In this document: one piece after another, positions 1-6,391 of the stretch | How the letters are laid out: the number at the start of each line of letters is the position of its first letter | Position numbering within the stretch: position 1 is the first letter of the stretch | From: CAYYOS01 sp964473355 | GTDB taxonomy: Bacteria; Pseudomonadota; Gammaproteobacteria; Burkholderiales; REEB80 | Assembly: GCA_964473355.1 (NCBI GenBank) | Contig: CAYYOS010000082.1 | Coordinates: 1-11,612 of the forward strand | DNA: 11,612 bases | Direction: 5' to 3' | The notes under the pieces: generated by a model | Databases searched by the model: none | The model's input: the letters and a program-made list of their open reading frames with translations, nothing else | What the model was told of the DNA's origin: nothing | Position numbers and translations under genes: made by a program

Positions 1-152
1 CCGGCATTGACGACAATTTCGTCGTTATCCACGCGCACAACTTCAGCGGTGATGACTTCGCCAATACGCATCTCTTGGCGGGTTAGGCTTTCTTCAAAAA
101 GCGCGGCGAAACTTTCGTTTGATTCAACGGAGGGGGAGGCTGCTATATTCAT
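1..152 (-). CDS. rpsA: 30S ribosomal protein S1, N-terminal fragment (partial at window edge)
   Basis: The first 50 codons are visible, starting at ATG 152-150 and running off the window at base 1. The protein begins MNIAASPSVESNESFAALFE and continues with an ESLTRQEMRIGEVITAEVV stretch, then a VRVDNDEIVVNA segment. This matches the start of ribosomal protein S1: a short acidic helix (FAALFEESL) that docks on the ribosome, followed by the first S1/OB-fold repeat. S1 binds mRNA leaders and helps load them on the 30S subunit. The start is supported by an AGGT element on the minus strand at 163-160, seven bases upstream. It follows cmk, the classic cmk-rpsA order of gammaproteobacteria, after a 120-base spacer that could hold its own promoter. 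The domain count cannot be judged from this fragment. Confidence 0.95.
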   Translation of the reverse strand, partial: MNIAASPSVESNESFAALFEESLTRQEMRIGEVITAEVVRVDNDEIVVNA

Positions 153-272
153 GGGTGTTACCTAAATTAAGTAGAGCGGTAAATTAATCAATGTCCTAAA
201 CAAACGCCTGGCGATAAACCTAGGTATTTACAGAATAATGGAAAATCTGCATTATTGACTTTAAGACGCCTA
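153..272 (-). other. cmk-rpsA intergenic leader of rpsA
   Basis: These 120 AT-rich bases separate the cmk stop from the rpsA start. They are much longer than any other spacer in the cluster apart from the assembly gap. They contain three short inverted repeats: AATAATG/CATTATT (234-256), a palindromic core ACCTAGGT flanked by TAAA/TTTA (215-230), and CGCC-T-GGCG (205-213). No good -35/-10 pair and no stem followed by a T-run could be picked out by eye. In E. coli, rpsA has its own promoters and S1 represses its own translation by binding a structured leader. A similar role here is inference. Confidence 0.5.
234..256. repeat. Small inverted repeat just downstream of cmk
   Basis: AATAATG at 234-240 is the exact reverse complement of CATTATT at 250-256, leaving a 9-base loop. 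It lies 16 bases past the cmk stop codon. The stem is all A/T except one G-C pair, and no T-run follows it on the minus strand. It is therefore a poor intrinsic terminator and may just be chance in AT-rich DNA. Confidence 0.4.
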
Positions 273-941
273 TTACGAATGCGATTTTTTATATTGCGAG
301 ATAATCATTGCGACGGTTTCTTCAATCGTCAACGCACTGCTATCTAAAAAAAACGTATTCGAAGATTGTTGCAAAGGAGCGACGGCACGCGTGCTATCCC
401 GCAAATCGCGCGCTCTAATGCCTTGCAAAATTTCATCTAGATTAGCATACAATCCGTTTTCCTTCAACTGTTTATAGCGACGTTGGGCCCGCGTTTCGGC
501 ATCGGCATCTAAATAAATTTTGACTTCAGCGTCCGGAAAAACCACCGACCCCATATCCCTGCCCTCCGCCACGAGGCCTGGCTTTTTGCGAAATTCCCGC
601 TGTCTTACTAGCAAGGCCTGACGCACTTTCGGCAAAACCGCAATAACTGACGCATCGGCGCCGCAGGCTTCGCTGCGAACTTCCCGTCCTACCGCGGCGT
701 CGTTTAAGCATACGTCGTCTTCTTTGAAAACAATATTTAGGGTTGGAATAAGGGCCACTAAGCCAGGCTCATCAGTTAAAGCAAGGCCCGCGCGACGCGC
801 TGCCAGAGCCGCTAAGCGGTAAATTAGCCCACTATCTAAATAATGAAATTGCAATAGGCGCGCCACCTCTTGCGCCACGGCACCCTTGCCCGAGGCGGAC
901 GGACCGTCAATAGCGATAACTGGGGGTAAAGGCAAATTCAA
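273..941 (-). CDS. cmk: Cytidylate kinase
   Basis: Phosphorylates CMP/dCMP to the diphosphate with ATP, in the cytoplasm, for nucleotide recycling. With the TTG start at 941-939 the product is 222 aa, close to the usual 225-230. Visible motifs are the P-loop GPSASGKG (residues 13-20), the DSGLIYR segment (36-42; usual form DSGALYR), EGRDMGSVVF (126-135) and the arginine-rich RDLRDSTR lid segment (178-185). A longer reading from an ATG at 1016 would add 25 residues not typical of the family and overlap aroA by 79 bases, so I reject it. The TTG start overlaps the aroA stop as TTGA, like the familiar ATGA coupling. No clear Shine-Dalgarno sequence lies upstream, so translation probably depends on ribosomes finishing aroA. 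Identity is certain; the exact start is likely but unproven. Confidence 0.95.
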   Translation of the reverse strand: MNLPLPPVIAIDGPSASGKGAVAQEVARLLQFHYLDSGLIYRLAALAARRAGLALTDEPGLVALIPTLNIVFKEDDVCLNDAAVGREVRSEACGADASVIAVLPKVRQALLVRQREFRKKPGLVAEGRDMGSVVFPDAEVKIYLDADAETRAQRRYKQLKENGLYANLDEILQGIRARDLRDSTRAVAPLQQSSNTFFLDSSALTIEETVAMIISQYKKSHS

Positions 942-2242
942 GAGATGGAGATTTTCAAGCCTGCGTTCGCGGCGTGCGACACAAAGCCCGGAAAAGACGT
1001 GGCCACGTTGGCGCAATCGGTCACGACTATGGGAGTGGTAGCGGTTAAGCCCGCCATAGAAAACGCCATGGCGATGCGATGATCCCCGCGGCTATTTATG
1101 GTTGCGCCGCCGTAAGTGCCCCCCCGGATAATCATGCCATCCACGGTGGCAGCCGCTGCTACACCCAGTGCCATTAAACCATCGGCCATCACTTGAATGC
1201 GATCGCTTTCCTTAACCCGTAATTCCTCAGCGCCACTGAGTACGGTTTCGCCTTCGGCATTGGCGGCCGCGATAAAAATAGCGGGAAATTCATCAATCGC
1301 TAGGGGCACTAACGCCTCCGGAATAACGATGCCTTTTAGTTTAGCGTGGCGCACGCGAATATCGGCGACCGGTTCCCCGCCAAAAACTCGGGGATTAAGG
1401 AGAGTAATGTCGGCCCCCATTTTTCGCAAAATATCGATGACGCCTGTGCGGGTGGGGTTAATTCCCACCTCTCGCAATGTCACATCGGAACCAGGGGCTA
1501 TGCTAGCGCCCACCATAAAAAAAGCGGCCGACGAAATGTCGGCGGGAATATTTATCTCCGCGGCTTGCAAGCTGCCGCCCCCTATAAGACAGCTGGCGTT
1601 GTTAGCTTGATTGACTTGGTACTTAAAGGCCAGCAGCATGCGTTCTGTATGGTCACGTGTGGGAGCAGGCTCTTCTACGCAAGTTTCGCCTTGCGCATAA
1701 AGTCCGGCTAATAAGAGCGCGGACTTAACTTGCGCGCTAGCCATAGGCATAGCATAGTGAATGCCTTTTAGCTGTGGGTTGCCAATAATTTTTATCGGGG
1801 GGCGGCCGCCCTCAGCAGTGAAAATTTTTGCCCCCATTTGCTCTAAGGGTAGCGCCACCCGGCGCATGGGGCGCTGACGCAGGCTCTCATCGCCTGTGAG
1901 CTCACTAGCAAATGTTTGTCCTGCTAGTAAGCCCGCCAATAGCCGCATGGCGGTGCCGGAGTTGCCCATATCCAAGCTGCTCGGGGCGGGTTTAAGGCCA
2001 TGCAGCCCCACCCCGACAATTTCAACGTTGCCTGAATCAGGGCCGATGATATGCACGCCCATCTCCCGAAAGGCCTGCATCGTAGCCAAGGCATCCGCAC
2101 CTTCCAAAAACCCGGATACACGGGTAACCCCTTCGGCTATGGCGCCCAGCATAATACTCCGATGGGAAATCGATTTATCTCCCGGTGTGCGTACGGCACC
2201 GCTAAGCTGCCCACCCGGCATGATGTGATAGCTGACAGACAC
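938..2242 (-). CDS. aroA: 3-phosphoshikimate 1-carboxyvinyltransferase (EPSP synthase), class II type
   Basis: Joins shikimate-3-phosphate and phosphoenolpyruvate to give EPSP, the sixth shikimate step and the target of glyphosate. From the GTG at 2242 it is 434 aa, normal for the family. Motifs seen are GDKSISHR (21-28), GNSGTAMR (93-100), RPMRR (124-128), SAQVK (169-173), RDHTE (196-200), NPTR (262-265), IDEFP (316-320, catalytic Asp317), LRVKESDR (341-348) and GDHRIAM (386-392). The set GDKS, SAQxK, RxHxE and NxTR marks class II EPSP synthases (Bacillus, Agrobacterium CP4), not the E. coli class. Gly96 is retained where CP4 has the glyphosate-insensitive Ala. The GTG overlaps the tyrA stop by one base (TAGTG). 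Alternative starts are a GTG at 2254 and an ATG at 2221; neither has a better ribosome site. The gene ends in a TTGA overlap with cmk. Confidence 0.96.
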   Translation of the reverse strand: MSVSYHIMPGGQLSGAVRTPGDKSISHRSIMLGAIAEGVTRVSGFLEGADALATMQAFREMGVHIIGPDSGNVEIVGVGLHGLKPAPSSLDMGNSGTAMRLLAGLLAGQTFASELTGDESLRQRPMRRVALPLEQMGAKIFTAEGGRPPIKIIGNPQLKGIHYAMPMASAQVKSALLLAGLYAQGETCVEEPAPTRDHTERMLLAFKYQVNQANNASCLIGGGSLQAAEINIPADISSAAFFMVGASIAPGSDVTLREVGINPTRTGVIDILRKMGADITLLNPRVFGGEPVADIRVRHAKLKGIVIPEALVPLAIDEFPAIFIAAANAEGETVLSGAEELRVKESDRIQVMADGLMALGVAAAATVDGMIIRGGTYGGATINSRGDHRIAMAFSMAGLTATTPIVVTDCANVATSFPGFVSHAANAGLKISIS

Positions 2243-3096
2243 TAGGGCAACCACTTTTGCCGGGCAGCCCGAGACCGGCTAAAGAGTTCCAGCAACGCTG
2301 CGCCGTCGTCGCGGGCAAGCGCCGCCCGAATTGTTGAAAGCTGCCCGTGATAAGCGTCAATTTCCCCGAGCAAAGCGTCGCGATTGGCAAGGCAGATATC
2401 ACGCCACATTTCGGGATTACTCGCTGCGATACGTGTGAAATCCCGAAATCCGCCGGCCGCCAGCGCAAATAGTTGGGGCGCATCGGCGCGCGAGGCGATG
2501 TAATCCACTAACGCGAAAGCCAAGACATGCGGCAAGTGACTCACCGCAGCTAGGAGATCGTCATGCACTTGCGGCGGTAGCGTACTAACTTGGGCGCCGC
2601 AAGCTTGCCATGCCCCCGTTACAAGCGCGATGGCTTCCGGGGCGGTACCGCTTAACGGGGTCAAAATAATTTTTTTGTCGAGGAAAAGATCGTCACGCGC
2701 AGCCGTAGCACCGCTTTTTTCAGCACCCGCAATGGGATGGCCTGGCACAAAATTAACAATAGGTTTTAAGTGCTGCTGAGCTAAGGAGATCACTTTTTCC
2801 TTAGTGCTCGCGGTATCCGTCACCACCGCGTGAGGCGGCAAAAAGGGCGCGATCTGTGATATTACTGCCTCTAATTCGCCGAGCGGCACAGCAAGTAAAA
2901 CTAAGTCAGCGTCGGCCAGGGCGCTGCGTGAGTCCGCGGCGACTTTATCAATAATACCTTGCGTCACCGCGAATTTTAGATTTTCTGAGCTACGCCCTAC
3001 ACCTACAATTTCATTTACGAAATTGGCTTTTTTTAAAGCTAAGGCAAACGATCCACCGATAAGACCCACACCAAAAATGACCAGCTTCTGGATCAT
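2242..3096 (-). CDS. tyrA: Prephenate/arogenate (cyclohexadienyl) dehydrogenase
   Basis: Oxidatively decarboxylates prephenate (or arogenate) to the tyrosine precursor using NAD(P)+. At 284 aa it is a stand-alone TyrA without a fused chorismate mutase or an obvious ACT tail. The N-terminal Rossmann fold has GVGLIGGSF (9-17). The catalytic domain shows VTDTAST (92-98), GHPIAG (119-124), a SHLPH motif (186-190) and the helical GGFRDFTRIA segment (215-224) typical of the family. The ATG at 3096 lies only 4 bases after the DAHP synthase stop, with a weak G-rich site upstream. Its own stop overlaps the aroA GTG. Cofactor and substrate preference (prephenate versus arogenate) cannot be read safely by eye. 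The surrounding chorismate-using genes support the tyrosine-branch role. Confidence 0.94.
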   Translation of the reverse strand: MIQKLVIFGVGLIGGSFALALKKANFVNEIVGVGRSSENLKFAVTQGIIDKVAADSRSALADADLVLLAVPLGELEAVISQIAPFLPPHAVVTDTASTKEKVISLAQQHLKPIVNFVPGHPIAGAEKSGATAARDDLFLDKKIILTPLSGTAPEAIALVTGAWQACGAQVSTLPPQVHDDLLAAVSHLPHVLAFALVDYIASRADAPQLFALAAGGFRDFTRIAASNPEMWRDICLANRDALLGEIDAYHGQLSTIRAALARDDGAALLELFSRSRAARQKWLP

Positions 3097-3100
3097 GGCG

Positions 3101-4120
3101 TTACGATGAACCCCGCCCGATGACTTGCGCGATGCCGCGTAATTCCACCATCAATTTTTTTAACTCGTCTGGGTTTAGTGCTTGATCGGCATCGCACCAC
3201 GCTTCACTGGGTTTGGGGTGCATTTCAATTAACAAGCCATCCGCCCCGGCCGCAATCGCGGCGCGGGACAATGCCGGCACCATCCAAGCTTTGCCACCAG
3301 CGTGTGATGGATCAATAATCACTGGCAAGTGCGTTTCCTTTTTTAAAACTGGGATGGCAGTGACGTCTAATACGTTGCGATACGCAGTTTCGAAGGTCCG
3401 AATGCCGCGCTCACAAAAAATAATGTTATGGTTGCCGCCGGCTGCGATATATTCCGCCGCCATTAACCACTCAGCAATACTGGCGGACATACCTCGTTTT
3501 AAAATTACTGGTTTATTGACCCTGCCCACTTCCTTTAAGAGATCGAAATTCTGCATATTGCGCGTACCGATTTGGATAACGTCGACGTCGTATTCCATAA
3601 AAGTTTCCAACATGCGCGCATCCATCAATTCCGTAACGATAGGCAGACCCTCCTTGTCCGCAGCCTGGCGAAACATTTTTAGTCCGTCCACGCCTGCCCC
3701 TTGAAAACTGTAAGGGCTAGTGCGCGGTTTAAACGCGCCGCCCCGCATTAGACGGCAACCCGCGTCTTTTACGGCGCGGGCCGCAGCGTCCATTTGCGGT
3801 TGAGTTTCAACCGAGCAGGGGCCGCCGATAACCTGGATAGCGTTGCCCCCTAAAGCCACGCCCTTGATATCTATCACGCTATCTTGCTTATGCCATTCGC
3901 GGGCGACGATTTTATAAGGCTTTAAAATGTGCAGGCACTGCTCAACGCCGGCAAGCGAATTGAACATTTCCGGCTCCAGCTTACGTTCGTCGCCGATAGC
4001 GCCAATTACGGTGCGTTCCGTGCCGCGGGAGACATTGACATCCAACCCCTTGGTTTTTATTTTTGTGGTAACGGCCTCGATATCGCTATCGGTTGCCGCG
4101 CTGTGCATAATGATGATCAT
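3101..4120 (-). CDS. aroF: 3-deoxy-7-phosphoheptulonate (DAHP) synthase, type I-beta with N-terminal regulatory domain
   Basis: Condenses phosphoenolpyruvate and erythrose-4-phosphate to DAHP, committing carbon to aromatic synthesis. The 339 aa protein has an N-terminal ferredoxin-like domain (about 1-75, MIIIMHSAATDSDIEAVTTK at the start), then the TIM barrel. The barrel shows GGPCS (99-103), GGAFKPRTSPYSFQG (127-141), KRGMSAS (208-214) and DPSHAGG (270-276). Cys102, His273, Glu299 and Asp310 fit the metal ligands known from the Thermotoga maritima enzyme, where the same N-terminal domain mediates tyrosine/phenylalanine inhibition. Feedback control here is inferred from that. The ATG overlaps the hisC stop as ATGA, and AAGGA at 4131-4127 sits six bases upstream. 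A start at the internal ATG (codon 5) is possible but has a less suitable spacing. The symbol aroF is a convention; aroG is also used. Confidence 0.95.
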   Translation of the reverse strand: MIIIMHSAATDSDIEAVTTKIKTKGLDVNVSRGTERTVIGAIGDERKLEPEMFNSLAGVEQCLHILKPYKIVAREWHKQDSVIDIKGVALGGNAIQVIGGPCSVETQPQMDAAARAVKDAGCRLMRGGAFKPRTSPYSFQGAGVDGLKMFRQAADKEGLPIVTELMDARMLETFMEYDVDVIQIGTRNMQNFDLLKEVGRVNKPVILKRGMSASIAEWLMAAEYIAAGGNHNIIFCERGIRTFETAYRNVLDVTAIPVLKKETHLPVIIDPSHAGGKAWMVPALSRAAIAAGADGLLIEMHPKPSEAWCDADQALNPDELKKLMVELRGIAQVIGRGSS

Positions 4121-5205
4121 AAAACTTCCTTAAGGGCACGCAAAAAAGACTGATTTTCTTGTTCCACACCTACGCTCACGCGCAAATATTCGGGTAAACC
4201 ATAATTGGCGATGGGGCGAACTATAATTCCGCATTTCAATAATTTCTGAAAAACGCCGGCGGCGTCGCCAACATGAAAACTAATGAAATTCGCCACCGAT
4301 GGAATCATGCTTAAGCTCAGTTCACCGAAGCCCAGGGTTAATTGCGCCAATCCGCGCTGGTTGGTAGCAAAGCTCTCTTTTAAAAACGCCTCATCGCTTA
4401 AGGCCGCCAGTGCGGCGTCCTGGGCCAAGCTATTAACGTTAAAAGGCTGACGAACGCGGTTGAGCATGTCCGCGACGTCCGGATGACAAAGCGCATAGCC
4501 GACTCGCAAACCAGCCAGACCATAAATTTTTGAAAATGTACGCGTGATGATGAGATTCGGGAAGCGCGACATCCACGCTACTGTGTCAGCGCGCAAGTGC
4601 GATGGTAGGTATTCGTTATACGCCTCATCGACGACGACCAAAATGCGTGCGGGGATATCCGCTAACAAATTTTCCAAAGCCTTCGCATCCAACAAGGTCC
4701 CGGTCGGATTATTGGGGTTAGCGATAAAAACGATGCGCGTGTTCGCGGTGACGGCGGCTAGAATCGCGGCAGGATCGGTCCCGAAATCAAGGGCCTGCAC
4801 TTCTATGCCGGTGGCACCTGCGGCTTGGATGGCCAGGGGATAGACGGCGAAGGCATGCTCACAATAAATCGCCTCCAATCCCGGCACTAAAAAGGATTGC
4901 GCGACTAACTCCAAAACTTCGTTTGAACCATTGCCGATAACAATGGCCTCGGTTGCTACGCCCAACTTTTCCGCTAACGCCGATTTAAGCGCATAGGCGC
5001 TGCCGTCCGGGTAGCGCGCTAACTGCGCTAGGCCTGCACGTATGGCCGCTAATGCCTTGGGGCTGGTCCCTAAGGGATTTTCATTAGAGGCAAGCTTAAT
5101 GATGTCGGTAAGACCCAATTCTCGCTGCAATTCCGAGATCGGTTTGCCGGGTTGATAAGGCGCAATCGCTTGGATATAAGCGGGCGCTAAATTCCTAAGC
5201 GTCAT
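4117..5205 (-). CDS. hisC: Histidinol-phosphate aminotransferase family protein (likely also aromatic aminotransferase)
   Basis: A PLP-dependent fold-type I aminotransferase of 362 aa, usual length for HisC. It shows the YQPGKP N-terminal motif (17-22), SNENPLG (40-46), NPNNPTG (163-169), DEAY (193-196), the PLP lysine in TFSKIYGLAGLRVGYA (Lys226) and a C-terminal YLRVSVG with the carboxylate-binding arginine. HisC converts imidazole-acetol phosphate to histidinol phosphate. The copy in this position in Pseudomonas (hisC2/hisHb) is linked to aromatic amino acids, so transamination of phenylpyruvate, 4-hydroxyphenylpyruvate or prephenate is a likely extra or main job (inference). The ATG at 5205 lies 10 bases from the assembly gap, and the visible upstream bases show no ribosome site, so an earlier start hidden in the gap cannot be excluded. 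It overlaps the DAHP synthase gene by 4 bases. Confidence 0.92.
   Translation of the reverse strand: MTLRNLAPAYIQAIAPYQPGKPISELQRELGLTDIIKLASNENPLGTSPKALAAIRAGLAQLARYPDGSAYALKSALAEKLGVATEAIVIGNGSNEVLELVAQSFLVPGLEAIYCEHAFAVYPLAIQAAGATGIEVQALDFGTDPAAILAAVTANTRIVFIANPNNPTGTLLDAKALENLLADIPARILVVVDEAYNEYLPSHLRADTVAWMSRFPNLIITRTFSKIYGLAGLRVGYALCHPDVADMLNRVRQPFNVNSLAQDAALAALSDEAFLKESFATNQRGLAQLTLGFGELSLSMIPSVANFISFHVGDAAGVFQKLLKCGIIVRPIANYGLPEYLRVSVGVEQENQSFLRALKEVL
4121..4131 (-). promoter_or_regulatory. Ribosome binding site of the DAHP synthase gene inside hisC
   Basis: On the minus strand AAGGA (4131-4127) precedes the ATG at 4120 by six bases, within the last hisC codons. It supports the ATGA overlapping start rather than the internal ATG four codons later. 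Confidence 0.6.
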
Positions 5206-5215
5206 GTGATCGAAA

Positions 5216-5315
5216 NNNNNNNNNNNNNNNNNNNNNNNNNNNNNNNNNNNNNNNNNNNNNNNNNNNNNNNNNNNNNNNNNNNNNNNNNNNNNNNNNNNNN
5301 NNNNNNNNNNNNNNN
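5216..5315. other. Assembly gap of 100 Ns between pheA and hisC
   Basis: The run is exactly 100 Ns, the standard placeholder for a scaffold gap of unknown size, so the true distance is not known. It begins 10 bases upstream of the hisC ATG and ends one base past the pheA TAG. Neither coding sequence is cut. The missing stretch could be a short spacer with the hisC ribosome site, a promoter, or one or more whole genes. Confidence 0.97.
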
Positions 5316-5316
5316 A

Positions 5317-6381
5317 CTAGGCTACGGCAATCGGATAAGAACCAAGGATTTTGAGAAAAGTAGTCTTCGGGCGTAACGCGTCTAGCGCTTGCGCAATACG
5401 TGCTTCGCGCTGGTGCCCTTCGATGTCCACGAAAAAAATGTACTCCCACAAGCCGGAGCGCGCCGGGCGCGATTCAAATTTAGTCATGCTTACTTGATGC
5501 TCCGCTAAGGGCAACAGTAAATCATGGACGGCGCCCGGGCGATTTTCCGCCGACATCACCAATGAGGTTTTGTCTTTCCCCGACGGCTCTATCTCTTGAT
5601 TGCCCACGATTAAAAAACGTGTTGTATTGTTTGGCTCATCTTCAATATTACTTGTCAGCACCGACAAGCCGTAGACGGTCGCGGCCTTTTCCCCAGCAAT
5701 GGCGGCGGCGTTTTCTTCTTCGGCAGCCATTTTAGCCGCCTGGGCGTTGCTAGCTACCGCTACCCGTTCCACGTGCGGCAAATGTAGGCTCAACCAAGCA
5801 TGGCATTGCGCCAGTGATTGCATATGTGAATAGACTTTAGTAATTTTTTTAATATCGGTATGCTTGCTCATTAATAGTTGATGCACGCGTAATTGCACTT
5901 CGCCACAGATTTTTAACGGCGTTTGCAGCAATAAGTCCAAGGTTTTATTAATAGTGCCCTCGGTGGAATTCTCCACTGGCACGGTACCGAAGTCGGCGCG
6001 GCCAGATTCTACTTCGGCAAAAACTTCGTCTATGGAGCTACAAGCTTGGGTATGTGCGGCCTGCCCCCAATGTTTATGCGCGGCGGCCTCGGTAAATGTG
6101 CCGCTTGGCCCCAGGAATGCAATGATTAACGGTTTTTCCAAGGCCATGCAGGCCGACATAATTTCGCGGAAAATTCCCAGCACATGCTCGGTTTGCAGGG
6201 GTCCCGGATTGCTTTCAATAAGGCGGCGCAACACCTGTGCCTCGCGCTCCGGTCGATATACCGCCCCGTTTTTTACCAGGCCCGCTTCATGTGCATGCCC
6301 CGCGCGTTCATTTAATAAACGCAGGATCTCTAAATCCAGTTGGTCTATTTTTGCGCGTAATTCTTGAAGACGATCGGCCAT
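5317..6381 (-). CDS. pheA: Bifunctional chorismate mutase / prephenate dehydratase (P-protein)
   Basis: Converts chorismate to prephenate and then to phenylpyruvate, giving the phenylalanine branch. From the ATG at 6381 it is 354 aa with three parts. The AroQ-type chorismate mutase helices (about 1-85) have Arg9, Arg26, Lys37, Arg46 and Glu47. The dehydratase (about 87-265) has GPSGTFTE (91-98), PVENS (135-139) and the catalytic TRF motif (254-256). The ACT domain (about 272-354) has ESRP (303-306). The ACT motif usually written GALV reads GAVH here (283-286); ESRP, the other phenylalanine-site motif, is intact, so feedback inhibition is likely. An ATG at 6444 would add 21 unrelated residues and overlap serA, so it is rejected. 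The gene begins 10 bases after the serA stop and ends at the assembly gap. Confidence 0.95.
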   Translation of the reverse strand: MADRLQELRAKIDQLDLEILRLLNERAGHAHEAGLVKNGAVYRPEREAQVLRRLIESNPGPLQTEHVLGIFREIMSACMALEKPLIIAFLGPSGTFTEAAAHKHWGQAAHTQACSSIDEVFAEVESGRADFGTVPVENSTEGTINKTLDLLLQTPLKICGEVQLRVHQLLMSKHTDIKKITKVYSHMQSLAQCHAWLSLHLPHVERVAVASNAQAAKMAAEEENAAAIAGEKAATVYGLSVLTSNIEDEPNNTTRFLIVGNQEIEPSGKDKTSLVMSAENRPGAVHDLLLPLAEHQVSMTKFESRPARSGLWEYIFFVDIEGHQREARIAQALDALRPKTTFLKILGSYPIAVA

Positions 6382-6391
6382 CCACGCAACT

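Noticed and set aside
273..1016. Longer Cmk reading from the ATG at 1016
   Set aside because: The 25 extra residues are unlike the family and overlap aroA by 79 bases; the TTG at 941 gives the normal length.
5195..5449. Minus-strand frame running across the 100-N gap
   Set aside because: It is open only because Ns translate as unknown residues, and both ends lie out of frame inside pheA and hisC.
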